Shown here: positions 42,173 to 50,625 of the stretch, one piece after another
Position numbering within the stretch: the first letter of the stretch is position 1
How the letters are laid out: every line of letters starts with the position of its first letter
Assembly: GCA_965198565.1 (NCBI GenBank)
Contig: OZ240665.1
Span: forward strand, 3,720,001-3,784,000
Length of the DNA: 64,000 nt
Source: LMUY01 sp965198565
Lineage (GTDB): Bacteria; Pseudomonadota; Alphaproteobacteria; Acetobacterales; Acetobacteraceae
Direction of reading: 5' to 3'
Notes under the pieces: generated by a model
The model's database searches: none
Seen by the model: only the letters and a program-made list of their open reading frames with translations
What the model was told of the DNA's origin: nothing
Translations under genes and position numbers: made by a program

Positions 42173-42421
42173 TTAGCCTTGGTTGACGGCGCTTTCGCGG
42201 TGGGCGGTCGTGGTGGCGGCGGGGGTGCCGGGGGCGGCGATGGTGCCGGCGGGGCGCTCGGCGGCGGTGGCCTCCATCGAGTCGTCCTCGGCCATGTTCT
42301 TCTTGAACGACTTGATGCCCTTGGCCACGTCACCCATGAGCGTGCTGACCTTGCCCGTCCCGAATAGGAGCAGGACGACCATCAGCACGATCATCCAGTG
42401 CCAAATGCTAAAGCTACCCAT
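42173..42421 (-). CDS. tatA: twin-arginine translocase subunit TatA
   Basis: An 82-residue protein with one N-terminal membrane helix (FSIWHWMIVLMVVLLLFGTGKV), the hinge FG, an amphipathic helix (STLMGDVAKGIKSFKKNM) and an acidic/disordered tail. This is TatA of the Tec-independent folded-protein export pathway. The start MGSFSIWHW at 42421 has GGAGG at the right distance. TatB and TatC are not next to it here. Confidence 0.94.
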   Translation of the reverse strand: MGSFSIWHWMIVLMVVLLLFGTGKVSTLMGDVAKGIKSFKKNMAEDDSMEATAAERPAGTIAAPGTPAATTTAHRESAVNQG

Positions 42422-42539
42422 CGCTACCTCCAGGCGGGCCATGCAGGGCGCCGCGAACTATCTCGGGCCTCATAGTAGGCCGGGTGGCGCCGATTGCCTA
42501 TCGCGCACCAAATACAGGTGGCGAGCCGCAAGCTGCCAG

Positions 42540-43457
42540 TCAAGCCAGCAATTTTCTCGCTTCAGCCGCATCCACAGCGATTTGCGCCTGTAACTCGGGC
42601 AAACCGCCGAAGCGGCGCTCGGCGCGGATAAAGCGATGTAATGCCACATCCAGGTCGCGGTCATACAGGTCGGCCGCGAAATCGAACAGATGCACTTCCA
42701 CGCGGCTGATCGCGCCCTCGGCCACGGTGGGGCGGCGGCCGATATTGGCGACGCCGGGCACGTCGCGGCCGTCCAGCGCGACGGTCACGGCATAGACGCC
42801 GCGCGCTGGCTCCAGGTGGCGGCCCAGGGCGATATTGGCGGTGGGGAAGCCAATGGTGCGCCCGCGCGCGTCGCCATGGGTCACGGTGCCGCGGATGCTC
42901 CAGGGGCGGCCGAGCTGCTCGGTGGCGCGCTCGGGATAGCCGTCTTGCAGGGCGCGGCGGATGCGGGTGGAACTGACCGGGCCTTGCGCGTCGGCCAAGG
43001 GCTGCACCACCGTCAGCCCCATGCCCAGCGCCTCCGCCCGAGTCGCCAGGAGCGCCAGGCTGCCGCCGCGGCGATGGCCAAAGGCGAAATCCGGGCCGCA
43101 GGCGAAATGCGCCGCGCCCAGGCCGCCGTGCAGCACCTGCTCGATGAACTGCTCGGCTGGGAATTCGCTGAACGGCCGGTCGAACGGGACCTCGACGACG
43201 TGCTGCACCCCCAGGCGGCCCAGCAACTCGGCGCGGGCGAGCGGCAGGGAGAGGTGGAACGGCGGGTCGTCCGGGCGGAACAGCTCGCGGGGATGCGGCT
43301 CGAAGGTCAGCGCCATCAGCGGGCGGTCCGGGCGGGCGGCATGGGCGTTGGCGAGCAGGTGGGCGTGGCCGCGATGCACGCCATCGAAGTTGCCGAGGGC
43401 CACGGTGCCGCCGCGCGCCCGCTCGGGCAGGTCCCGCCAGTCAAGATGCCGCTCCAT
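42540..43457 (-). CDS. ribF: bifunctional riboflavin kinase / FAD synthetase
   Basis: A 305-residue enzyme making FMN and FAD. The N-terminal nucleotidyltransferase domain contains ALGNFDGVHRGHAHLL, TFEPHPRE, FACGPDFAFGHRRGG and SSTRIRRAL. The C-terminal riboflavin kinase domain contains GDARGRTIGFPTANI, GVYAV and VEVHLFDFAADLYD. Gene order and length are normal. It is divergent from the hydratase/SDR pair. Confidence 0.95.
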   Translation of the reverse strand: MERHLDWRDLPERARGGTVALGNFDGVHRGHAHLLANAHAARPDRPLMALTFEPHPRELFRPDDPPFHLSLPLARAELLGRLGVQHVVEVPFDRPFSEFPAEQFIEQVLHGGLGAAHFACGPDFAFGHRRGGSLALLATRAEALGMGLTVVQPLADAQGPVSSTRIRRALQDGYPERATEQLGRPWSIRGTVTHGDARGRTIGFPTANIALGRHLEPARGVYAVTVALDGRDVPGVANIGRRPTVAEGAISRVEVHLFDFAADLYDRDLDVALHRFIRAERRFGGLPELQAQIAVDAAEARKLLA

Positions 43458-43543
43458 GCCATGCTTGTCGCGGGCGCCTGGGTTCTTGGCAAGAGGGGCG
43501 CGGGGTGGGTAAATCCGCGCTCGTTCAGCAAAGGCTCGCCCGC

Positions 43544-44314
43544 ATGGACCGTCACGCCGATGCCGCCAGCCTGTTGCTCAGCGCCCGGCGCGATCCGTCG
43601 CAAAAGCTGCACAGCCTGCCCGCGATCCTGGCGCCCACGGACTTGGCGCAGGCCTATGCGATCCAGCGCCGGGTCAATGAGTCGCTGGGGCCGATCGGCG
43701 GCTGGAAGGTGGGCGCGGCCGGGCCGGAGGCCGAGCCCAACTGCGCGCCGATGCCGGCCGGGGGCGTGCGTGCCAGCCCGGCGCCGATCTACGCCGGGCC
43801 GAACCACCTGCGCGGGGTGGAGGCGGAGATCAGCTTCCGGCTCGGCGCCGACCTGCCGCCGCGCGACGCCCGCTATGGCCGCGCCGAGGTGATCGCCGCC
43901 ATCGCCTATTGCCTGCCCGCGATCGAGGTGGTGGACGCCCGCTTCATCGATCCGGACGCGGTGGACCGGCTGAGCCAATTGGCCGACGCGCTGAGCCATG
44001 GCGGCTTCGTCTATGGTGCGCCCGCCGCGGACTGGCAGGCGATCGACTTCGCGCGCGAGAGCGTCCGCCTGCTGGTGAATGGCGAGGTGGTGAAGACCGG
44101 CACGGCCAACCCGGGCGGCGACATGATCCGCCTGATCCAGTGGCTGGCCGACACCGGCGCGCGCTGGGCGGGGGGGCTGCATGCCGGGCAATACATCACC
44201 TGCGGCTCCTGGACCGGGAAGGACCTGGTTCCCGCGTCGGCCCATGTGCAGGCGGAGTTTGCCCATGCCGGCAGCGCGACGCTCGAGTTCACCAGCCTGG
44301 AGGGCGCACAATGA
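43544..44314 (+). CDS. 2-keto-4-pentenoate hydratase-like (MhpD) protein
   Basis: A 256-residue enzyme of the fumarylacetoacetase/MhpD family, hydrating 2-oxopent-4-enoates in aromatic meta-cleavage or decarboxylating related oxo acids. ILAPTDLAQAYAIQRRVNE, GGWKVGAA, VEAEISFRLG (metal-binding Glu), AIAYCLPAIEVVDARF and GSWTGKDLVPA are typical. I chose the ATG at 43544, which has AAGG 9 nt upstream; a GTG at 43505 would add 13 residues. It overlaps the following SDR gene by 4 nt. No other ring-cleavage genes are present. Confidence 0.85.
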   Translation: MDRHADAASLLLSARRDPSQKLHSLPAILAPTDLAQAYAIQRRVNESLGPIGGWKVGAAGPEAEPNCAPMPAGGVRASPAPIYAGPNHLRGVEAEISFRLGADLPPRDARYGRAEVIAAIAYCLPAIEVVDARFIDPDAVDRLSQLADALSHGGFVYGAPAADWQAIDFARESVRLLVNGEVVKTGTANPGGDMIRLIQWLADTGARWAGGLHAGQYITCGSWTGKDLVPASAHVQAEFAHAGSATLEFTSLEGAQ

Positions 44315-44994
44315 GTTTGGGGAGCGTGGGGAGCGTCTTGATCGTTGGCGCCGGCCCGGGCCTGTCGGCGTCGTTCGCCCGGCTGATGGCGCAGCGAGGG
44401 CACACGGTGGCGCTGGCGGCGCGGGACACCGGCAAGCTGGCCGCGCTGGCGAGCCAAACCGGCGCCAGCCTGCACGCCTGCGACGCCGCCGACCCGGCGG
44501 CCGTGGCGGCCCTGTTCGACACCATCGAGGCGCCCGAGATCGTGCTCTACAACGCCAGCGCGCGTGCCCGCGGCCCGTTGGTCGAGCTCGACCCGGCGGC
44601 GGTGCGCAAGTCGCTCGAGGTGACGGCGTTCGGCGCGTTCCTGGTGTCGCAGCAGGCGGCGCGGCGCATGCTGCCGCTGGGGCGGGGCTGCATCCTGCTG
44701 ACGGGCGCCTCGGCTGCGGTGAAGGGGTTCCCCAACTCGGCGGCGTTTGCGATGGGCAAGTTCGCGTTGCGCGGGCTGGCGCAATCCATGGCGCGCGAGC
44801 TGCATCCGCAGGGCATCCACGTGGTGCATGTGGTGGTGGACGGCGCGATCCGCACAGCGACCAGGCCGGAACCCTCCCCCGACAGCCACCTGGACCCGGA
44901 CGCGATCGCGGTCACCATGGCGGCGATGTTGGACCAGCCGCGCTCGGTGTGGACGGACGAGATCGCGGTGCGCCCGTTCGTGGAGAAGTTCTGA
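44311..44994 (+). CDS. atypical SDR oxidoreductase
   Basis: A 227-residue short-chain dehydrogenase fold: VLIVGAGPGLSASFARLMAQRG for the nucleotide, LYNASARARGPL, ILLTGASAAVKG with the catalytic Ser, and VVDGAIRT. The catalytic Tyr-x3-Lys is FAMGK (in SAAFAMGKFALRG), so the Tyr is replaced by Phe while Lys is kept. This is seen in a subgroup of SDRs and makes classical dehydrogenase activity uncertain. It is coupled to the hydratase gene by an ATGA overlap. Confidence 0.85.
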   Translation: MSLGSVGSVLIVGAGPGLSASFARLMAQRGHTVALAARDTGKLAALASQTGASLHACDAADPAAVAALFDTIEAPEIVLYNASARARGPLVELDPAAVRKSLEVTAFGAFLVSQQAARRMLPLGRGCILLTGASAAVKGFPNSAAFAMGKFALRGLAQSMARELHPQGIHVVHVVVDGAIRTATRPEPSPDSHLDPDAIAVTMAAMLDQPRSVWTDEIAVRPFVEKF

Positions 44995-45080
44995 AGGGTA
45001 GTACGGGCGGAAGAGGGTGCGAGGGGCGCGATGCCTCGGAGCAATGATTGATTTCGCTGGATCGTGCATGCCCCAAGAGG

Positions 45081-45228
45081 CCCTCACCCCGCCCCTCTCC
45101 CGTGAAGGACGGGAGAGGGAGAGAAGGTTTGTCTACCGCGTGCGCGGAGGGTGCCGGCGCGCACAAGATCGTCGGGGTGAGTGCCAGCCGCCCCTCACCC
45201 CGACCCTTTCCCAGAGGGAGAGGGAGTA
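45081..45228. repeat. paired hairpin repeats upstream of the tRNA-Gln 3' end
   Basis: CCTCACCCC-GCCCCTCTCCCGT/ACGGGAGAGGG at 45081-45121, and CCTCACCCC-GACCCTTTCCCAGAGGGAGAGGG at 45193-45228. The stretch 44995-45256 holds no gene. Confidence 0.75.
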
Positions 45229-45256
45229 GAAAAGGCGGGAGAGAACGGTGGCAGCT

Positions 45257-45331
45257 TGGTTGGGGCGGGAGGGATCGAACCTCCGAATGGCGGAATCAAA
45301 ATCCGCTGCCTTACCGCTTGGCGACGCCCCA
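45257..45331 (-). tRNA. tRNA-Gln (anticodon UUG)
   Basis: On the minus strand TGGGGCG pairs with CGCCCCA, discriminator A then CCA. D-arm GCCAAGCGGTAAGGC, anticodon stem GCGGA/TCCGC with loop TTTTGAT (anticodon TTG), T-arm GGAGGTTCGATCCCTCC. The 5' 21 nt overlap the end of ispE on the same strand. Confidence 0.95.
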
Positions 45332-46222
45332 GCCGGCGGCCTGCGTCAATAGGGCGGCGGACGGGGGTTCGTAAAGGGGCCCGGCGGCGCACCACCACGC
45401 CGCCGGCACCGAGCCCTGCGCCGCTTGCGCCGCTGCCGGGTCGGGGAACAGCGCGAAACAGGTGGCGCCCGAGCCGCTCATCCGGGCCAGCAAACAGCCC
45501 GGCAAAGCCGCCAACCGCTGCAATACGCTGGTAATCGGCGGACACAGGGCACAGGCGGGCGGCTGCAGGTCGTTGGCCGACCCCGCCAAGGCGGCGGCCA
45601 GGGCGGCGGCGTCCACCCAACGCGGGGGCAACACGGCGGGCGGAGAAAAAGCGGCCGAGCGGGCGCGGAACACGTCGGCGGTCGCCACCGCGAGCCCGGG
45701 ATTGGCCAGCAGCAGGCCGCACCGAGGCAAGGGCGGCAAAGGCGCCAGCACCTCCCCCACCCCGGTCATGCGCGCCGGCTCGCTGCGCAGGCAAACCGGC
45801 ACGTCCGCGCCGAGCGACAGAGCCAATGCGGCCAGCGCCGCCGCGCCGGGGTGGCAGCCCCACAGGCGGCACAGCAGCCGCAACGCCGCCGCCGCGTCCG
45901 CCGAGCCGCCGCCGATGCCGGACGCCACCGGCACGCGCTTTTCCAGCACCAGGCGGGCCCGAGGCGCGACCCCCGCCCACCCCGCCAAGGCGCGGGCGGC
46001 GCGCAGGACCAAGTTGTCCTCCCCCGCGCCGAGCCCGGCGGCGAACGGCCCCTCGATGGCCAGCGACAGCCCGTCCGCGGGCTCGGCCTGCAGCACGTCA
46101 TAGGCGGGGCCGAACACCACGAGACTGTCCAGCAGGTGGTAGCCATCGGCGCGCCGCCCGGTGACCAGCAGGCTGAGATTGACCTTGACCGGCGCCCGCT
46201 CGCTGACCCTGCCCGGCGTCAC
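45311..46222 (-). CDS. ispE: 4-diphosphocytidyl-2-C-methyl-D-erythritol kinase
   Basis: A 303-residue GHMP kinase of the non-mevalonate isoprenoid pathway. Substrate region APVKVNLSLLVTGRRADGYHLLDSLVVF, ATP loop PVASGIGGGSADAAAALR, and the C-terminal ARMSGSGATCFALFPD are diagnostic. The GTG start at 46222 overlaps the TPR-lipoprotein stop by 4 nt. The final seven codons and stop (AGWGVAKR, TAA) lie inside tRNA-Gln on the same strand, so mRNA processing of the tRNA would remove the end of the message. Confidence 0.94.
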   Translation of the reverse strand: MTPGRVSERAPVKVNLSLLVTGRRADGYHLLDSLVVFGPAYDVLQAEPADGLSLAIEGPFAAGLGAGEDNLVLRAARALAGWAGVAPRARLVLEKRVPVASGIGGGSADAAAALRLLCRLWGCHPGAAALAALALSLGADVPVCLRSEPARMTGVGEVLAPLPPLPRCGLLLANPGLAVATADVFRARSAAFSPPAVLPPRWVDAAALAAALAGSANDLQPPACALCPPITSVLQRLAALPGCLLARMSGSGATCFALFPDPAAAQAAQGSVPAAWWCAAGPLYEPPSAALLTQAAGWGVAKR

Positions 46223-47916
46223 TCCACGCGGCGCTCGGCGGCTTGCGGCAGGCCGGCATGGTCCGCGCCGGCCAGCTTGGCTTGCAGGCGAGCGGCGTCT
46301 TGCGGGCCGGGGTTCAGGATCAGCGCGCGCCGCCACTGCACCTGCGCCTCGCGCCGCCGCCCGGCCGCCTGGTAGGCGTCGCCCAGATGGGCGTTGATGG
46401 TGGCGTCCTCCGGGTCGAGCTCCACCGCCCGCTCCAGCACCTTCACCGCGCCGGCCTTGTCGCCGCCCTGCAGCAGCGACCAGCCGAAACTGTCGACGAT
46501 GGCGCCGTCGTTCGGCCGCAGCTCCACGGCGCGCTCGATGAGCTGGCGCGCGCGGGCGAGGTTGCGGCCCTGCTCGGTCCAGGCGTAGCCCAGATAGTTC
46601 AGCACCACCGGCTGGTCGGGGGACAAAGCGAGCGCCTGCAGGAAGTCGGCCTCGGCGCGCGGCCATTCATGCGCCTGGTCGTAGGCCACGCCTTGCTGGT
46701 AGTACAGCGCCCAGTCGGCCGGGCGGGGCTGCGGCAGCCGCGCAATCGCTTGGCCGAAGGTGGCGGCGGCTTCGGCGGCGTGGCCTTGGCCGCTCTGCAG
46801 CTCGCCCAGCATGGCGAGCGGGCGGGGCTGGTCGGGATAGGCGGCGGCCAGGCGTTGCAGGATCGCCGCGGCGGCGGCGGTGTTGCCCTGCAGGCCGGCG
46901 TAGCGGGCCTGCCGCAACTGCACCACCGCGGCCAGCGGGTCGGTCGGCGGTACGGGTGCCAGCACGGCCACGGCGCCGTCCACCTGGCCATGGGTCGCCA
47001 TCATGTCCGCGAGCAGCAGGCGGGCGGAGGTGAAATCCGGGCGCAGGGCGATGGCGAGGTGGAGCAGCACCATGGCGAAATCGGGCGCATCCTGCTGCTG
47101 CAGCGCGGCGGCGAGGGTGAGCTCGCTTTCCGCCACGCCGTCGGCCGCGGAGCCCACGCGCATGCTGGCGGCGCTCTGCTGCAGCGCCGGCTCGGCGATG
47201 GCGAGGTCCGGGTTGGTCTGCACCATGGCGCGGATGGTGCCGCGCGCCTCCGCCGGCTGGCCGTTGCGCGCCTGCCAGCTCGCCACCAGCGTGCCCAGGC
47301 GCAGGTTCAGCGCGCCCGAGTCCACCATGGCGAGACGGTACATGCGGCCGGCCTCGGCGGCGCGGCCGGCGAGGTCGTCGATCATCGCCGCATGCAGCGC
47401 GAAGATGCCGCGCAAGCGGGTGCCGTCGACATAGGGCCGCAGCGTGGCCAGCGCCGCATCGGTCTGGCCCTGCCCCTGCTGACACCAGGCGGCCAGCAGC
47501 GCCTGCAGCACCTGGTTCACGCCGTCGGACGGCAGCTTGGCGACCTTGGCCGCGGCCGCCGCCCAGTGGCCGGCCTTGATGTCGGCATTGGCGAGCACGA
47601 GCAGCGCCGCCGGCTCGCGCGGCAGGGTTTGCGCCAGCGCCAGGGTCTGCTTGGCATCGGCGTGGCTGGACAGCAGGGTGGCGATGAAGGTCTGCCGCCG
47701 CAAATCGTGGTCGTTGGGACTGCCGGCCAAGGCGCGGCCGAACGCACTGGCCGCCGTGGTCATGTCTGCGGTGGAGAGCGCCTGGTCGCCGACCAGCACG
47801 TCCGCCGAGTCGGTCGAAGGCTTGTTTGCCGCGCCCTGGCCGGGGTCGGCAGCGGCGCAGGCGGACAGGCAGAGCACGAGCAAGGCGGCGCGCGCGGGGG
47901 CAGGGTTGAACAACAT
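46219..47916 (-). CDS. TPR-repeat lipoprotein
   Basis: A 565-residue protein with a lipoprotein signal: the lipobox LSAC ends at Cys20, followed by AAAD. The rest is a solenoid of tetratricopeptide repeats, clearest in the C-terminal third (PVVLNYLGYAWTEQGRNLARARQLIERAVELRPND, DSFGWSLLQGGDKAGAVKVLERAVELDPED, INAHLGDAYQAAGRRREAQVQWRRALILNP). It probably acts as a scaffold at the outer membrane. It lies between ETF-QO and ispE on one strand, an order common in this class. Confidence 0.9.
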   Translation of the reverse strand: MLFNPAPARAALLVLCLSACAAADPGQGAANKPSTDSADVLVGDQALSTADMTTAASAFGRALAGSPNDHDLRRQTFIATLLSSHADAKQTLALAQTLPREPAALLVLANADIKAGHWAAAAAKVAKLPSDGVNQVLQALLAAWCQQGQGQTDAALATLRPYVDGTRLRGIFALHAAMIDDLAGRAAEAGRMYRLAMVDSGALNLRLGTLVASWQARNGQPAEARGTIRAMVQTNPDLAIAEPALQQSAASMRVGSAADGVAESELTLAAALQQQDAPDFAMVLLHLAIALRPDFTSARLLLADMMATHGQVDGAVAVLAPVPPTDPLAAVVQLRQARYAGLQGNTAAAAAILQRLAAAYPDQPRPLAMLGELQSGQGHAAEAAATFGQAIARLPQPRPADWALYYQQGVAYDQAHEWPRAEADFLQALALSPDQPVVLNYLGYAWTEQGRNLARARQLIERAVELRPNDGAIVDSFGWSLLQGGDKAGAVKVLERAVELDPEDATINAHLGDAYQAAGRRREAQVQWRRALILNPGPQDAARLQAKLAGADHAGLPQAAERRVE

Positions 47917-47965
47917 GGCCCCTGTCTTATCGTCGGCGCCGGCGTATTGCCAGCGCCGCGCGCGG

Positions 47966-49591
47966 TTACATTCCGCCGGGGTAGTTCGGTCCGCCGCCGC
48001 CTTCCGGCACGTACCAGTCGATGTTCTGGGTCGGGTCCTTGATGTCGCAGGTTTTGCAGTGGACGCAGTTCTGCGCGTTGATCTGCAGCCGCGGCTCGCC
48101 CTCTTCCACGCCCACCGCCTCGTAGACGCCGGCGGGGCAGTAGCGGCTTTCCGGGCTGTGATAGGTTTCCCAGTTTACGCCTTGCCACCGCGCCGGGTCG
48201 CGCAGGCGCAGGTGGACGGGCTGGTTTTCCTCGTGGTTGGTGTTGCTGATGAACACCGAGGAGAGCCGGTCGAAGGTGAGCTTGCCGTCGGGCTTGGGGT
48301 AGGCGATAGGCTGCGCCTTATTAGCTGGCGCCAAAGTCTCGTTGTCGGCGTGGCGGTGATGCATGGTCCAGGGCGCGCGGCCGCCCAGCACGTAGGTGTC
48401 GAGCGCCGAGTAGGCCAGTCCGCCATAGAGGCCGAAGCGGCTGAAGGCGGGACGCAGGTTGCGTTCGCGGCGCAGCTCCTGCCAGGCCCAGCTCGCCATG
48501 ATCTTGTCGGCATAGGCCGTGGGCTCCACCGGCTTGTTGCCCGCCAGCGCTTCGGCCAACGCCTCCGCCGCGGCCATGCCGGACTTCATGGCGGTGTGGA
48601 CGCCCTTGATCTTGGGCACGTTGAGGAACCCGGCGGTATCGCCGATCAGCGCACCGCCCGGAAACGTCAGCTTCGGCAGCGATTGCAGTCCGCCTTCGCT
48701 CAGCGCCCGCGCGCCGTAGCTGATCCGCCGGCCGCCCTCGAAATGGCGGCGCATGGCGGGATGGGTCTTGAAGCGCTGCATCTCGTCGAACGGGGAGAGC
48801 CATGGATTGCGGTAATCCAGCCCCACCACGAAGCCGTAGGACACCATGCGGTCGCCCCAGTGATACAGCCAGGAGCCGCCATAGGTGCCGCTGTCGAGCG
48901 GCCAGCCGATGCTGTGCTCGATTAGGCCGGGCCTATGCGCCTCCGCCGGAACCTCCCACAGCTCCTTGATGCCGAGCGCGTAGGTTTGCGGATCGCGGCC
49001 GTCGCGCAGGGCAAAGCGGTCGAACAAGCGCTTGGTCAACGAGCCGCGGCAGCCCTCGGCGAACAGCGTGTAGGTGGCGCGCAGCTCCATGCCGGGCTGG
49101 TAGTTGGCGCCCTGCTCGCCGCCACGCTCGACACCCATGTCGCCGGTGGCCACGCCCACGATGCGGCCGTCCTGCTCGAGCAACTCGGCTGCGGCAAAGC
49201 CCGGGTAGATCTCGACGCCGAGCGCCTCGGCCTGTTGCCCCAGCCAGCGCACCACGTTGCCGAGCGAGACGACGTAGTTGCCTTCGTTGTGCATTTGCGG
49301 CGGCGTCGGCAGGCGGATGGCGCGCTTGGCGGTGAGGAACAGGAAGCGGTCCTCGCCTGCGGGGGTCAGCAGCGGAGCGCCCCGCTCCTGCCAGTCGGGC
49401 AGCAGCTCGGCCAGCGCGCGCGGCTCGATCACGGCGCCAGCCAGGATGTGCGCCCCCACCTCGCTGCCTTTCTCGACCACGCAGATGGCGGCGTCGGGCG
49501 CGAGCTGCTTGAGGCGGATCGCCGCCGCCAGCCCGGCCGGGCCCGCGCCCACGATCACCACGTCGAACTCCATCGCCTCGCGCTCTGACAT
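47966..49591 (-). CDS. electron transfer flavoprotein-ubiquinone oxidoreductase
   Basis: A 541-residue inner-membrane-associated enzyme passing electrons from ETF to ubiquinone. FAD motif VVIVGAGPAGLAAAIRL (residues ~10-27), GSEVGAHILAGAVIEPRAL, GCRGSLTKRL, LIGDTAGFLNVPKIKGVHTAMKSG, and a C-terminal ferredoxin-like segment with ESRYCPAGVYE and NCVHCKTCDIKDP holding the [4Fe-4S] cluster. The start MSEREAMEF at 49591 gives the standard length. It links fatty and amino acid oxidation to the respiratory chain. Confidence 0.96.
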   Translation of the reverse strand: MSEREAMEFDVVIVGAGPAGLAAAIRLKQLAPDAAICVVEKGSEVGAHILAGAVIEPRALAELLPDWQERGAPLLTPAGEDRFLFLTAKRAIRLPTPPQMHNEGNYVVSLGNVVRWLGQQAEALGVEIYPGFAAAELLEQDGRIVGVATGDMGVERGGEQGANYQPGMELRATYTLFAEGCRGSLTKRLFDRFALRDGRDPQTYALGIKELWEVPAEAHRPGLIEHSIGWPLDSGTYGGSWLYHWGDRMVSYGFVVGLDYRNPWLSPFDEMQRFKTHPAMRRHFEGGRRISYGARALSEGGLQSLPKLTFPGGALIGDTAGFLNVPKIKGVHTAMKSGMAAAEALAEALAGNKPVEPTAYADKIMASWAWQELRRERNLRPAFSRFGLYGGLAYSALDTYVLGGRAPWTMHHRHADNETLAPANKAQPIAYPKPDGKLTFDRLSSVFISNTNHEENQPVHLRLRDPARWQGVNWETYHSPESRYCPAGVYEAVGVEEGEPRLQINAQNCVHCKTCDIKDPTQNIDWYVPEGGGGPNYPGGM

Positions 49592-49687
49592 GCGGAGAGT
49601 CTCCCCCAACCTATCCACTTGCCTGCAAGATAGGCACTCCGGGCGAGGGCGCAAACCAGCGCCGGCTTGCCAGACGGCGGGGCGGCG

Positions 49688-50497
49688 ATGGAGAACCGCG
49701 CTATGGACGAGTTGGCTTGGTTGCGGCTGCAGTTGGAGTGGGGTGCGGACGAAGCGCTGTCCGACCACCCGCTCGACCGTCGTGGCGCGGCGCCGGCCGC
49801 CCCCGAGCTGAGGCGCGAACCGGCGGCGCCGCAGCCGGCCGCGACCCCGCGCGCCAGCCCAGCGTGGGCCAATCCAGCCGTCGCCAGCCCAGCGTGGGCC
49901 AGTGTGGTTGCCCGCGCCCAAGCCGCGGCCGCGGCGGCAAGCGACCCGGCGGCGCTGCGGGCGGCCCTGGCCGGGTTCGACGGCTGCCCCTTGCGCACCA
50001 CCGCAACCAACCTGGTGTTCAGCGATGGCGCCGGGCAGACCGGGCTGGTGCTGGTGGCCGACGTGCCCGGCGCCGACGAGGACCGCGCCGGGCTGCCGTT
50101 CGCCGGCGGAGCGGCCGCCTTCCTGGACCGGATGTTGGCCTCCGCCGGGCTCGACCGGGCCGCCAGCCTCTGCACCAGCCTGCTGCCCTGGCGCCCACCC
50201 GGCGGCCGGCCGCCGACCGAGCAGGAGGTGCAGGTCTGCCTGCCCTTCCTGCATCGCCACCTGGCCTTGCTGCGGCCCCGCCATGCCGTTTTGCTGGGCG
50301 GATTGGCGGCCCGCAGCTTGCTGCCCGGCGCGCCCCGGCGCCCGCGCGGCGGGTGGCAGGCGATGGTGGTGCCCGGCCTGGATGCGCCCGTGCAGACACT
50401 GGCATTGCCGAGCCTGGCGCATATCCATGCCACCCCCGCCGCCAAGCGCGACGCCTGGGCCGATCTGCTGCGCCTGCGACATGCAATGAAAGGTTAA
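49688..50497 (+). CDS. family 4-type uracil-DNA glycosylase
   Basis: A 269-residue protein whose C-terminal ~180 residues match the UDG-4/SPO1 polymerase-like family: FDGCPLRTTATNLVFSDG, VPGADEDRAGLPFAGGAAAFLDRML, LPWRPPGGRPPTEQEVQVCLPF, LLGGLAARSLL and AHIHATPAAKRDAW. It should remove uracil from DNA. The usual GEAPG active-site motif reads ADVPG, and only three cysteines are present for a cluster that needs four, as in many alphaproteobacterial members at the first site. A low-complexity linker with a duplicated ASPAWAN/ASPAWAS lies at ~55-75. The start at 49688 is a choice among several Met codons. Confidence 0.82.
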   Translation: MENRAMDELAWLRLQLEWGADEALSDHPLDRRGAAPAAPELRREPAAPQPAATPRASPAWANPAVASPAWASVVARAQAAAAAASDPAALRAALAGFDGCPLRTTATNLVFSDGAGQTGLVLVADVPGADEDRAGLPFAGGAAAFLDRMLASAGLDRAASLCTSLLPWRPPGGRPPTEQEVQVCLPFLHRHLALLRPRHAVLLGGLAARSLLPGAPRRPRGGWQAMVVPGLDAPVQTLALPSLAHIHATPAAKRDAWADLLRLRHAMKG

Positions 50498-50625
50498 CGC
50501 TGTGTTCACGTTGACGCGAAATGCGTCAGAGAAACGCCAGCATGCCGCCAGTTGGGCACAAACGCATTCCACCCTCCAGCCCGCGAGCATTGCGCCCGCC
50601 GTTTGATCCGTGTAGCGGGCCGATC

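Noticed and set aside
46243..48042. 600-codon open frame on the plus strand opposite the TPR lipoprotein
   Set aside because: Shadow of the minus-strand TPR repeats; no motif, biased His/Arg/Gly content, and no credible ribosome site.
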